Shown here: positions 9,345-18,695 of the stretch, one piece after another | Layout: each line of letters begins with the position of its first letter | Position numbering within the stretch: position 1 is the stretch's first letter | Assembly (NCBI GenBank): GCA_947258425.1 | Contig: CAMYIG010000049.1 | Coordinates: 1-64,000 of the forward strand | DNA: 64,000 bases | Reading direction: 5' to 3' | From: SZUA-76 sp945787585 | GTDB taxonomy: Bacteria > Pseudomonadota > Gammaproteobacteria > SZUA-140 | Translations under genes and position numbers: made by a program | Notes under the pieces: generated by a model | Database searches by the model: none | Told to the model about the DNA's origin: nothing | Seen by the model: only the letters and a program-made list of their open reading frames with translations

Positions 9345-9953
9345 TTACACCTCGGCGAGGTTGCCCTTACTCTCCAGCCAACCACGTCGATCAGCCGCGC
9401 GTTTCTTAGCCAGCAGCATGTCCATCATTTGATAGGTATCGTCACCGCTATCGAGTACCAGCTGCACCAGGCGACGGGTGTCGGGGTCAATCGTGGTTTC
9501 GCGTAGTTGCAGCGGGTTCATCTCACCCAGCCCTTTAAAGCGCTGCACATTGATCTTACCTTTCAGTTTTTCAGCTTCAATGCGGCTCAACACACCGCGC
9601 TGTTCGTCATCATCGAGCGCATAAAAGACATGCTTGCCGACATCAATACGATAGAGTGGTGGCATCGCGACATACACATGCCCCGCTTCGACCAATGGAC
9701 GAAAGTGCCTTAAAAACAGGGCGCAAAGGAGTGTCGCAATGTGAAGTCCATCGGAATCGGCATCGGCGAGGATACAGACTTTACCGTAACGCAGCCCTTT
9801 GAGGTCATCGGAGCCGGGCTCGACACCAATCGCGACCGAGACATCGTGCACTTCCTGTGAACCCAGTACTTCTTGCGAGTCGACCTCCCAGGTATTGAGG
9901 ATCTTGCCGCGCAACGGCATGATCGCCTGAAAGCTACGATCACGCGCCTGCTT
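9345..9953 (-). pseudogene. parE: Topoisomerase IV subunit B, C-terminal fragment after internal deletion
   Basis: This frame holds the last ~200 residues of ParE, starting at KQARDRSFQAIMPLRGK. It includes the toprim acidic motif ILADADSDGLHI that binds magnesium, YVAMPPLYRIDVG, and the C-terminal RFKGLGEMNP and MDMLLAKKR segments. It lacks an independent start in a sensible place; the first ATG (9920) is inside the domain. It is in a different frame from the N-terminal part, joined at about 9954-9960 by a deletion that removed the EGDSAGG toprim segment. See the companion entry for the N-terminal part. As read, no functional ParE could be made. Confidence 0.9.
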
Positions 9954-11040
9954 GGCTGTGTTGGTTGAGCCACAGACTAAACGAATCTTTCACTACCCCG
10001 GAGACAAACGCGGCGCACTCACGCGACGACAGTCGCTCTTTGGTCTGACCACTAAACTGTGGGTCTTCAAGTTTCACCGACAGTACATAGGCGCAACGTT
10101 CCCACACATCGTCCGGTGCGATCTTCACCCCGCGTGGCAACAGATTTCGATACTCGCAAAACTCACGGATCGCATCGGTCAAGCCAGTGCGCAGACCATT
10201 CACATGGGTACCGCCCTGCCCGGTGGGAATCAGGTTGACGTAACTCTCTGTCACCAGCTCCCCCCCTTCTGGCAACCACACCACCGCCCAGTCGGCGGCT
10301 TCGCGTTCTGAGGCGATGCTGCCGATCAACAACTCATCCGGCAGTAATGTGTAGCCTTTTACTGCGTCATTCAGATAGTCACGCAGGCCATCTTCAAAAT
10401 ACCACTCTTCACGGGTATCGGACTTTTCATCATAAAAGGCCACATGCAGGCCGGGGCACAACACCGCCTTGGCGCGCAGTACATGACGCAAACGTGAGAC
10501 CGACATCTTTGCTGAATCGAAATACTTGCCCTCAGGCCAGAAACGGATCGCGGTGCCGCTGTTCTTTTTACCCACCGTACCGATCGTCTTCAGGTTTTCG
10601 ACCTTATCGCCATGCTCAAAGGCCATCGAATATTCGCTGCCATCCCGCTTGATCTTCACTTCCAGTCGTTTCGAAAGCGCATTCACCACCGAGACGCCGA
10701 CGCCATGCAGACCGCCGGAAAACTGATAATTCTTATTAGAGAATTTGCCGCCCGCATGCAATTTGGTGAGGATCACTTCAACCCCGGGCACCTTCTCTAC
10801 CGGGTGCTTATCAACCGGCATGCCGCGGCCGTCATCCTCGACCTCCAGTGAGCCGTCTTTATAGAGTGTCACCGAAATTGTTTTTGCATGCCCTGCGACC
10901 GCCTCATCGACACTGTTATCGATCACCTCCTGCGCCAGATGGTTGGGGCGCGTGGTGTCGGTGTACATGCCAGGGCGTTTGCGTACCGGTTCCAGTCCGG
11001 TTAATACCTCAATCGATGAGGCATCGTAATCTCTACTCAT
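9940..11040 (-). pseudogene. parE: Topoisomerase IV subunit B, N-terminal ATPase fragment
   Basis: The first 361 residues match the GHKL ATPase and transducer domains of ParE: GLEPVRKRPGMYT, the Asn/Asp motif VIDNSVDEA, DDGRGMPVD, and GLHGVGVSVVNALS. The frame then runs SLWLNQH and five foreign residues to a stop. Comparison with E. coli ParE (from memory) shows that about 60-65 residues between LWLNQ and KQARDR are missing, including the helix after the transducer and the EGDSAGG toprim glutamate. The missing length is not a multiple of three, so the rest of the gene is out of frame. Order and strand suit a parE-parC pair. Either the gene is dead and another topoisomerase IV exists, or the assembly has a local deletion. 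Confidence 0.92.
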
Positions 11041-11261
11041 GGATGTTCCTGTTCTCTTCTGTCGCTGCGGGTGACTGATGGTTGCTGGTAACGGACGATG
11101 GAGCGGCCAACGGGCATGGAGTCTAGCACCAAGGCGGCGTCGAATACAAAGCAGCGTGTCAGACGCTCATCTGCTCGCCCATTATGTCGGCCGCTGCTTT
11201 TTATAGTAGAATCCTGCCCAATCTAAGAACCCTGAGCCATGGAAGCAGTACGGAGCCCATT

Positions 11262-11534
11262 TTGGTCAAAAAAAAACGCAGTAAAAAAGATCTCCCAGCC
11301 GATTTTGAAGGCGCCCTTGAGGCACTCGAAACGCTGGTGGAGCAGATGGAAGCGGGCGAAATTACGCTGGAAGAATCGCTGGAGCACTTTGAGCGCGGTA
11401 TTCTGCTCACCCGCACCTGTCAGGAGGCGCTGAAAGCCGCCGAACAGAAAGTTGAAATTCTGATGAAAAACAGTCCTGATGCGAGTACACAGCCCTTTGC
11501 CAGTACTCATCCCACAGATAACGACCGTGACTAA
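11262..11534 (+). CDS. xseB: Exodeoxyribonuclease VII small subunit
   Basis: XseB forms the multi-copy small subunit of exonuclease VII, which degrades single-stranded DNA with XseA. The body DFEGALEALETLVEQMEAGEITLEESL...FERG is the family signature and forms two antiparallel helices. I place the start at the TTG at 11262, which has a CGGAG site six bases after its end and gives 90 residues, close to the usual 75-85. The frame is open upstream to an ATG at 11184, but that would add an unlike N-terminus. Its stop overlaps the ispA start, so the two are co-translated. Confidence 0.88.
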   Translation: MVKKKRSKKDLPADFEGALEALETLVEQMEAGEITLEESLEHFERGILLTRTCQEALKAAEQKVEILMKNSPDASTQPFASTHPTDNDRD

Positions 11535-12438
11535 CAATAGCGCCGCATTCAAAGCACTGATGTTGCAGTGCAAGGCACGCGTGCAGGCGGCACTCGACCA
11601 GTGGCTGCCCGCCGCCGAGCGTAAACCGGAGACACTGCACGAAGCGATGCGCTACTCTGCACTCGCCGGTGGTAAGTATGTGCGCCCGCTACTGGTCTAC
11701 TCGACGGGCCAGGCGCTTGGCGTCAGCCCAACGGCGCTTGACGGCCCCGCCTGTGCGATTGAACTGATCCATAGCTATTCACTGGTACACGACGACCTGC
11801 CCGCGATGGACGATGACGATCTGCGCCGCGGCAAACCGACCTGTCACAAGGCCTTTGACGAGGCGACGGCAATCCTCACCGGCGATGCACTACAGACGCT
11901 GGCGTTTCACATCCTCACGACCGACCCGTCCATATCTGTACCCGCCACACAGCGGCTGCGCATGATTGAAACCCTGTCGTCTGCAAGCGGCTCACTCGGC
12001 ATGGCCGGTGGCCAGGCGATCGACCTTGAAGCGGATGGCAAGGGCAACAGTATGTCGCTCGCGGCGCTCGAATACATGCACGCACAGAAAACCGGTGCGC
12101 TCATCTGTGCCAGTGTGCGGCTCGGCGCCCTCAGCCACGCAGATGTCGATGAAGCGACGCTTGCACACCTCGCACAATATGCCGCCAATATCGGGCTCGC
12201 CTTCCAGATTCGTGACGACATCCTCGATATCGAGGCCTCTACCGACACACTGGGGAAAAGCCAGGGGGCGGATATCGCCAGAAACAAACCGACTTATCCT
12301 GCCCTGCTGGGCATGGACGGCGCAAAACAGAAGGCACAACAGCTGCACGAAGCGGCGCTTGAAAACCTTGCAACACTGGGCAGTGAAGGTGATCCCCTGC
12401 GCTGGATCTCAGAATATATCGTGCAGCGGCCCAACTAA
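11527..12438 (+). CDS. ispA: (2E,6E)-farnesyl diphosphate synthase
   Basis: A short-chain polyprenyl synthase of 303 residues that condenses IPP with DMAPP and GPP to give FPP for undecaprenyl, quinone and hopanoid pathways. The first aspartate-rich motif is in LVHDDLPAMDDDDLRRG and the second in QIRDDILD, with GGKYVRPLL near the N-terminus. I chose the GTG at 11527, which overlaps the xseB stop by eight bases. An upstream ATG in frame (11479) would lie inside xseB and add unlike sequence. It sits between xseB and dxs, the standard gammaproteobacterial isoprenoid unit. Confidence 0.95.
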   Translation: MTNNSAAFKALMLQCKARVQAALDQWLPAAERKPETLHEAMRYSALAGGKYVRPLLVYSTGQALGVSPTALDGPACAIELIHSYSLVHDDLPAMDDDDLRRGKPTCHKAFDEATAILTGDALQTLAFHILTTDPSISVPATQRLRMIETLSSASGSLGMAGGQAIDLEADGKGNSMSLAALEYMHAQKTGALICASVRLGALSHADVDEATLAHLAQYAANIGLAFQIRDDILDIEASTDTLGKSQGADIARNKPTYPALLGMDGAKQKAQQLHEAALENLATLGSEGDPLRWISEYIVQRPN

Positions 12439-12546
12439 TCTCCTTTAACTAACACTCGTTGCAAAAGGTATCGCGCGGCCACCAGAAGCAGCAAAATCTA
12501 TGATATATTGGGCGATTGCGTATAAAAACCAGCCGATTAGAGCTCA

Positions 12547-14457
12547 ATGACTACCACTGAAAACCGCTACCCGCTGCTGCATAAGATTGACTCACCCGCC
12601 GATCTGCGCCAGCTATCCGCTGGCGAACTGGAACCGCTGGCACGCGAGCTGCGCAATTTTCTGATTCAGTCGGTCTCGCAGACCGGTGGGCATCTCTCAT
12701 CCAGCCTCGGCACCATTGAGCTGACCATCGCGCTGCACTACATCTACAACACCCCGGATGATCGTCTAGTGTGGGATGTGGGCCATCAGGCCTATCCCCA
12801 CAAGATCCTCACCGGACGCCGCGAACGCATGAGCACACTGCGTAAAAAAGATGGCCTGAGCGGGTTTATCAAACGCAAAGAGAGTGACTATGACACCTTC
12901 GGTGTCGGCCACTCCAGCACCTCCATCAGTGCCGCACTCGGCATGGCGATCGCCGCCGAAAAAACCGGCAGTTCACGCAAGGCGGTGGCGATTATTGGCG
13001 ATGGAGCGATGACCGCCGGCATGGCCTTTGAGGCGCTAAACCACGCCGGCCATCTCAATAATGATCTGCTGGTGATTCTCAACGATAACGAGATGTCGAT
13101 CTCGCCCAACGTCGGCGGCATGTCGAACTACCTCGCCAAACTGCTCTCCGGCAAGCTCTACACTTCGGTGCGCGAAAGTGGCAAAAAGGTGCTGAGTGCC
13201 GTCCCACCGATGCGTGAACTGGCACGCCGCGCCGAAGAGCATATGAAAGGGATGGTCATCCCCGGCACGCTGTTCGAGGAACTCGGTTTTAACTACTACG
13301 GCCCAGTGGATGGTCATGACATTCCCACGCTCATCACCACGCTGCGCAATCTACGCAGTCACAAAGGGCCGCAGTTTCTGCATGTTGTGACAAAAAAGGG
13401 GCGCGGTTACCAACCTGCGGAAGAGAACCCCTGCACCTATCACGGCGTGACCCCCTTTGATCCCGACAACGGCAAGATGCATGCAGCCAACACCGCCAGT
13501 AGCACGCCAACTTATACGCAGGTGTTTGGCGACTGGTTGTGCGACATGGCCAAACAGGAGCCAACGCTGGTCGCCATTACCCCCGCGATGTGTGAAGGCT
13601 CTGGCATGGTGAAGTTTTCGCGCCAGTTCGCCAATCGTTTTTATGATGTCGGGATTGCGGAACAGCACGCCGTCACCCTCGCCGCCGGACTTGCCTGTGA
13701 TGGCATCAAACCGGTGGTGGCAATCTACTCTACCTTCCTGCAACGCGCCTATGACCAGTTGATTCACGATGTTGCGATTCAGAATTTGCCGGTCGTTTTT
13801 GCGATCGACCGCGCCGGACTGGTCGGTGCGGACGGCCCGACCCACGCGGGCAGCTTCGACCTCAGTTACCTGCGTTGCATCCCCAACATGGTGGTCATGG
13901 CGCCCAGCAACGAAAATGAGTGCCGCCAGATGCTCTACACCGCCACGCACCTGAATGGCCCAAGCGCCGTGCGTTATCCGCGTGGGCGCGGCCCCGGCGT
14001 AGCAGTTGAACAGACCATGCAAGCGATTGAGCTCGGCAAGGGCGTGGTACTCAAACAAGGTCAATCTGTCGCGATCCTCGCCTTTGGCAGCCGTGTTCAG
14101 GTAGCTGTGGCGGCCGCAAACGAACTCAATGCGACGGTGGTCGACATGCGCTTTGTTAAACCCATCGATGAGGCGCTCATCCTCGAATTGTCGAATAACC
14201 ATGATTTACTCGTGACTATTGAAGAAAATGTCATCATGGGGGGCGCCGGGAGTGCCGTGAATGAAGTGCTTGCTGCGCAAAACGTGGTGCTCCCCGTGAT
14301 CAATATGGGCCTGCCAGACGAATATTGCGAACAGGGTGACCACGAGTCACTGCTTGAAGGTTACGGCCTCAGCAAAGCAGGCATCATAAAACAGGTAAAT
14401 GACTTTCATCAACAGACCGCATGCCATACAATAGGCGCTCGCACTAATTCCCACTAA
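12547..14457 (+). CDS. dxs: 1-deoxy-D-xylulose-5-phosphate synthase
   Basis: Dxs (636 residues) is the thiamine-diphosphate enzyme that joins pyruvate and glyceraldehyde 3-phosphate, the entry step of the MEP isoprenoid pathway. The ThDP/Mg motif is seen as GDGAMTAGMAFEALN. The N-terminal GGHLSSSLGTIELT and DVGHQAYPHKILTGR are diagnostic. The transketolase-like middle domain has FYDVGIAEQHAVT. The C-terminal domain has VTIEENVIMGGAGSAV. The gene follows ispA by ~100 bases, so precursor supply and chain elongation are likely co-expressed. Confidence 0.97.
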   Translation: MTTTENRYPLLHKIDSPADLRQLSAGELEPLARELRNFLIQSVSQTGGHLSSSLGTIELTIALHYIYNTPDDRLVWDVGHQAYPHKILTGRRERMSTLRKKDGLSGFIKRKESDYDTFGVGHSSTSISAALGMAIAAEKTGSSRKAVAIIGDGAMTAGMAFEALNHAGHLNNDLLVILNDNEMSISPNVGGMSNYLAKLLSGKLYTSVRESGKKVLSAVPPMRELARRAEEHMKGMVIPGTLFEELGFNYYGPVDGHDIPTLITTLRNLRSHKGPQFLHVVTKKGRGYQPAEENPCTYHGVTPFDPDNGKMHAANTASSTPTYTQVFGDWLCDMAKQEPTLVAITPAMCEGSGMVKFSRQFANRFYDVGIAEQHAVTLAAGLACDGIKPVVAIYSTFLQRAYDQLIHDVAIQNLPVVFAIDRAGLVGADGPTHAGSFDLSYLRCIPNMVVMAPSNENECRQMLYTATHLNGPSAVRYPRGRGPGVAVEQTMQAIELGKGVVLKQGQSVAILAFGSRVQVAVAAANELNATVVDMRFVKPIDEALILELSNNHDLLVTIEENVIMGGAGSAVNEVLAAQNVVLPVINMGLPDEYCEQGDHESLLEGYGLSKAGIIKQVNDFHQQTACHTIGARTNSH

Positions 14458-14476
14458 TCCAGTCAAGATCATTGCT

Positions 14477-14857
14477 ATGCCCCCTCGTTACACACTCAAG
14501 ATCGTCACCGACTTTGCAGCCGCACACTCACTGCGCGACTACCCCGGCGACTGCTCGCGCCTACACGGCCATAACTGGAAGGTGGAAGCCGAAGTCGTCG
14601 CCACTGAACTGAATAAAGTCGGCATGGGGATTGACTTTAAGGCGATCAAAATAGAAACGAAACTACTGATAGATCAACTCGATCATCGCTATCTCAACGA
14701 GATCCCACCGTTCGATGAGATCAACCCGACCGCCGAAAACATTGCGGCGTACCTCTATCAGGGCCTGTCAAAAAAACTTAATGGCAACACGCTACGGGTA
14801 AATGCCATCACACTGTGGGAAACCGAGCGCGCCTGTGTGCGCTACTCAGAGGAATAA
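14477..14857 (+). CDS. queD: 6-pyruvoyl-tetrahydropterin synthase / QueD family protein
   Basis: A 126-residue T-fold enzyme. The zinc-binding histidines are in AAAHSLRDYPG and LHGHNW, with the catalytic Cys in the intervening GDCSRLHGH. QueD makes 6-carboxy-tetrahydropterin from dihydroneopterin triphosphate for queuosine. The gene is immediately followed by folE2, which makes that substrate, so a role in queuosine or pterin supply fits; queA and tgt are elsewhere in the window. A PTPS-III folate role is less likely because the motif is CSRLHGH rather than the PTPS-III Glu form. Subfamily assignment is by motif only. Confidence 0.85.
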   Translation: MPPRYTLKIVTDFAAAHSLRDYPGDCSRLHGHNWKVEAEVVATELNKVGMGIDFKAIKIETKLLIDQLDHRYLNEIPPFDEINPTAENIAAYLYQGLSKKLNGNTLRVNAITLWETERACVRYSEE

Positions 14858-14862
14858 GCGTT

Positions 14863-15654
14863 ATGAACGAAACAAATACACAGATCGCAGACGTACAGAA
14901 TGATCCGGACAATCGCCAGATACCGATCAACAAAGTCGGTATCAAAGATATCCGCCATCCAGTGCGCGTCAAAGACCGTAGCGAAGGCGAGCAGCACACC
15001 ATCGCCAACTTTAATATGTATGTCGACCTGCCTCATAATTTTAAGGGAACACACATGTCGCGTTTTGTGAAGCTGTTGAATTCTCATGAACGCGAGATCA
15101 GTGTCGAATCATTTGAAGAGATTCTGGCTGATATGGCCAAGTTACTGGATGCTGAATCTGGCCATATTGAAATGAGCTTCCCCTATTTCATCAACAAAGC
15201 AGCCCCTGTTAGCAAAGTCGAGAGCCTGCTTGATTATGATGTGACACTGATTGGCGAAATCACCGGCGGGAAAAGCAATATCACCATCAAAGTGGTAGTG
15301 CCTGTCACCAGCCTTTGCCCCTGCTCTAAACAGATCTCCGACTACGGCGCACACAACCAGCGCTCTCATGTCACGGTGACGGCACGCACCGAAGGCTTTG
15401 TCTGGATTGAAGACCTGATCGATATCATCGAACAAGAGGCATCATGCGAAATCTTTGGCCTGCTGAAACGACCTGATGAGAAGTATGTGACCGAACGTGC
15501 CTACGATAATCCCAAGTTCGTTGAAGATATGGTGCGCGATGTTGCAGCACGCCTCAATGCCGATGATCGGATCACCGCCTATACGCTGGAATCAGAAAAC
15601 TTTGAATCGATTCACAATCACTCGGCCTACGCGTTAATTGAAAAAATAAAATAG
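14863..15654 (+). CDS. folE2: GTP cyclohydrolase FolE2 (type IB)
   Basis: FolE2 (263 residues) converts GTP to 7,8-dihydroneopterin triphosphate for folate and queuosine synthesis and works with metals other than zinc. The metal-site cysteine lies in VPVTSLCPCSKQIS. The motifs HMSRFVKLLN and VKDRSEGEQHTIANF are typical of the IB family, and length matches. I chose ATG 14863, five bases after the queD stop and with AGAGGA upstream, over an in-frame ATG at 14815 inside queD. In many bacteria folE2 is Zur-regulated; I saw no convincing Zur box here, and the gene probably shares the dxs-queD transcript. Confidence 0.95.
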   Translation: MNETNTQIADVQNDPDNRQIPINKVGIKDIRHPVRVKDRSEGEQHTIANFNMYVDLPHNFKGTHMSRFVKLLNSHEREISVESFEEILADMAKLLDAESGHIEMSFPYFINKAAPVSKVESLLDYDVTLIGEITGGKSNITIKVVVPVTSLCPCSKQISDYGAHNQRSHVTVTARTEGFVWIEDLIDIIEQEASCEIFGLLKRPDEKYVTERAYDNPKFVEDMVRDVAARLNADDRITAYTLESENFESIHNHSAYALIEKIK

Positions 15655-15732
15655 CGTAACCATATATATTATTTAAATTACATAGTAACCTCACGGAAGA
15701 GACTAAATAATTTTAGTAATGATAGTGCATTA

Positions 15733-18204
15733 ATGATGAGCTGGTTCAATCGAATAAACAGTTTTATTCGCACCCTCACTGGACGCATGGTGATGGGTGA
15801 ACTACTTATTCACTCTATATTAGTACCCTTTCTCTTTTTTGGTATTAATTTCATCGTCAAAGATGGCTACCATTCAAGATTTATCGAACAAGCCCACTCA
15901 AAATCAAACCTGCTAGTGACCATCATTACCCATGAGGTGAGCAATCCACACATACTCGAACTGCTCAACAATGTGGTCAATAGTCATCAGATTATCTCAG
16001 CCAAACTCATTTACACCTCCGGCGAAGTAATTCAAAGTCAAACTAAAGTAGATGACCTAAACCAGCCTTTCATAGAAGATCAGTTCTTCGCTCAGCATAA
16101 CGATAGTAAATTTCATATCGAGACGCCACTCATCAGCAGCGGTGGTGAACTCATCGCCACGCTACAAACCAGTTTTGATGAACGCCCCGTCGCCAATCAG
16201 ATTGAAAAGACATACCAGGTCAGTTTATTACTTGCCTGCGCCTACATTCTGATTACGCTGGTGCTATCCGGTCTGCTCGGGCAGCAGCTCACACGCCCAA
16301 TACGAAAATTACGTGACGATGCACGTATTATCGCCTCCGGCAACACAGATAAACAACTCAATGTCATCTCTTCGATCTCGGAGGTTGCTAGTCTCACTGA
16401 CAATCTGGAAACGATGAAAAAGGCGCTCATCAAGCATAGTCAGGCGTCACTCTCTCGCGAGGCACATCTACGCGCAGTGATGGAAAATGTCGTGGATGGC
16501 ATCATCATTACAAATACGACTGGCATCATTGAGTCACTCAACCCGGCTGCCATCAACCTCTTTGACTATACAAAAGGTGAGTTGATTGGAGAACATATCA
16601 ATGTCCTGCTAGATGCCAACGCCCTGCTGAAAATAGCGATGATTTCTAATCGATCACAAAATGCCGAAGTAGATCAACATAAACACAAACTTCAGGAGAC
16701 GCAGGGCTACCGTAAAAGCGGGGCTATTTTTCCTTTAGAAGTGGCAATTAGTAAGATGATTGTCAACTATCAAACTCACTATATTTATGTCACACATGAC
16801 ATTACAGAAAGAAAGTATGCTAAAAATGAACTAGAACGTCGCGTCATCATTCGCACCAGCGAACTGGCCGCCGCCAATGAAGAATTAGAATACCAGGCGC
16901 TGCATGATTCACTGACCGACCTACCCAATCGCGTCTTATTACTAGACCGGATTAATCAGGCCATTCAGACAAACGAACGCAATAATCATAAGCTGGCCCT
17001 TTTTATGATTGACCTTGATCGCTTCAAAGAGATCAATGACACGCTGGGTCACCACTATGGTGACATCATTCTACAGCAGGTCGCCCAGCGCATGCGGGAA
17101 GTGCTGCATAAATCAAACACGGTTGCGCGCCTTGGCGGTGATGAGTTCGCGGTATTACTGCCCTTAATTGAAGATACTGAAATGCCGGCGGCAATCGCGA
17201 TGGAGGTCATCAACGCTATAGACCAGCCCTACTTGCTGGAAGAACAGGCCTTTCATGTCGGCGCCAGTATCGGCATCGCCATCTCGCCTGAACACGGCGC
17301 CGATGCATCGACACTTATGCGTCATGCCGATATTGCGATGTACGCCACTAAAAACAACAACAGTGACTATACGTTTTATCATGCGTCACTGGATCAACAC
17401 AGCCGTGATCGTCTTGCGCTTACCACGGAACTACGCCATGCGATCGATCATGATGAACTGCTGCTGCACTATCAACCAAAGGTCGACTTTAAAACGGGCA
17501 ACGTTGCAGAAGTTGAGGCGCTTGTGCGCTGGAACCACCCCCGCTTCGGCACGATGAGCCCCGATCATTTTATTCCACTGTCCGAACATACAGGGCTCAT
17601 CAGACCCCTCACCTTATGGGTCATCACTGAAGCGTTAAAGACCTGTCGAGAATGGCACGATAGCGGGCATAAACTCAAAATCGCCATCAATCTATCCACT
17701 CACAACCTGCATGATCCACACTTGCGCAGCCATATAGAGGAGAGTTGTAAAACGTATCAACTTGACCCGGCATACCTGGTACTTGAAATCACCGAAAGCG
17801 CCGTGATGTCTGACCCGATTAGTGCAATGAAAATTTTAAATGAGTTATCAACAATGGGGATCAATCTGTCAATCGATGACTTTGGTACTGGCTATTCTTC
17901 ACTCGCCTATCTAAAACAGCTTCCGATGGATGAGATCAAGATCGATAAATCCTTCGTCATTGATATGATTACGGATAACGATGATCTCACCATCGTACGT
18001 GCCACGATCGACCTTGCCCATAACATGGGCAGAAAAGTGATCGCAGAAGGGGTTGAGTCGCTTCAAATATGGGAGATGCTCAACAAGATGGGCTGCGATA
18101 TGGCGCAGGGCAACTATATTTGTGAACCACTCTCAGCGGATGAATTCTATCAATGGCTACAGGATTCACCATTAAACCTGCCACTATTAAGCTCCCAGAA
18201 TTAA
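15733..18204 (+). CDS. Membrane GGDEF-EAL protein with HAMP and PAS domains
   Basis: An 823-residue c-di-GMP enzyme. The N-terminus has a membrane helix at about residues 18-38, a ~120-residue periplasmic sensor and a second helix around 160-180. A HAMP linker follows (QQLTRPIRKLRDDARII). A PAS domain (AVMENVVDGIIIT, FDYTKGELIGEHI) leads into a GGDEF domain with intact RLGGDEFAVLLP. Its upstream inhibitory-site position reads KSNT, so the RxxD I-site is absent. The C-terminal EAL domain has EVEALVRWNHP, ITESAVM, DDFGTGYSS and AEGVES, consistent with an active phosphodiesterase. Net activity could be synthesis or hydrolysis. It converges on pgpA with a 4-base overlap of stop codons. Confidence 0.93.
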   Translation: MMSWFNRINSFIRTLTGRMVMGELLIHSILVPFLFFGINFIVKDGYHSRFIEQAHSKSNLLVTIITHEVSNPHILELLNNVVNSHQIISAKLIYTSGEVIQSQTKVDDLNQPFIEDQFFAQHNDSKFHIETPLISSGGELIATLQTSFDERPVANQIEKTYQVSLLLACAYILITLVLSGLLGQQLTRPIRKLRDDARIIASGNTDKQLNVISSISEVASLTDNLETMKKALIKHSQASLSREAHLRAVMENVVDGIIITNTTGIIESLNPAAINLFDYTKGELIGEHINVLLDANALLKIAMISNRSQNAEVDQHKHKLQETQGYRKSGAIFPLEVAISKMIVNYQTHYIYVTHDITERKYAKNELERRVIIRTSELAAANEELEYQALHDSLTDLPNRVLLLDRINQAIQTNERNNHKLALFMIDLDRFKEINDTLGHHYGDIILQQVAQRMREVLHKSNTVARLGGDEFAVLLPLIEDTEMPAAIAMEVINAIDQPYLLEEQAFHVGASIGIAISPEHGADASTLMRHADIAMYATKNNNSDYTFYHASLDQHSRDRLALTTELRHAIDHDELLLHYQPKVDFKTGNVAEVEALVRWNHPRFGTMSPDHFIPLSEHTGLIRPLTLWVITEALKTCREWHDSGHKLKIAINLSTHNLHDPHLRSHIEESCKTYQLDPAYLVLEITESAVMSDPISAMKILNELSTMGINLSIDDFGTGYSSLAYLKQLPMDEIKIDKSFVIDMITDNDDLTIVRATIDLAHNMGRKVIAEGVESLQIWEMLNKMGCDMAQGNYICEPLSADEFYQWLQDSPLNLPLLSSQN

Positions 18205-18695
18205 GCTGACAGAATTAATATTGCCACCAGCTGCAATATCCCCCATGCAAACAGCGCGGCCACAATATCATCCAGCATAATACCGAAGCCACCACCCACC
18301 TTGTGGTCAATCCACTTAATCGGCCACGGCTTCCAGATGTCGAACAGGCGAAACAGACAAAACCCGAGCACAATCCACTGCCACCCAGCGGGGGCCGCCA
18401 CCATCGTCAACAAATAACCGGCAATTTCATCCCACACAATACCGGGATGATCATGAATCCCCAACGTTTTAGCCGTATAGTCACATAGCCAGATACCTGC
18501 CAGCGATACCCCCACTGCAATCGCAATGTAATAGAGCAGCGGCAGCGGCTGTAATAGTAGATAGATTGGTACGGCGACCAATGTGCCCATCGTACCGGGG
18601 GCGTATTTAGACAGCCCCGAACCAAAACCGAGTGTCATAAAATTGACCGGATTTTTCAGGTCTGCAAGTGTTAATCGTCTATTTTTAGTATTCAC
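18201..18695 (-). CDS. pgpA: Phosphatidylglycerophosphatase A
   Basis: PgpA (164 residues) dephosphorylates phosphatidylglycerophosphate to phosphatidylglycerol in the inner membrane. Family features are GLSKYAPGTMGTLVAVP near the N-terminus, the acidic HDHPGIVWDEIAGYLL motif, and RLFDIWKPWPIKWID followed by GGFGIMLDD. Four hydrophobic segments are visible. Its ATG overlaps the thiL stop by four bases (ATGA), so it is translationally coupled to thiL and is last in the rib-nusB-thiL unit. Confidence 0.95.
   Translation of the reverse strand: MNTKNRRLTLADLKNPVNFMTLGFGSGLSKYAPGTMGTLVAVPIYLLLQPLPLLYYIAIAVGVSLAGIWLCDYTAKTLGIHDHPGIVWDEIAGYLLTMVAAPAGWQWIVLGFCLFRLFDIWKPWPIKWIDHKVGGGFGIMLDDIVAALFAWGILQLVAILILSA

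Noticed and set aside
9940..9960. Programmed frameshift in parE
   Set aside because: A frameshift could not restore the missing ~65 codons; sequence is absent, not only out of frame.
13351..14202. 283-codon frame antisense to dxs
   Set aside because: Shadow of a highly conserved gene; no independent support.
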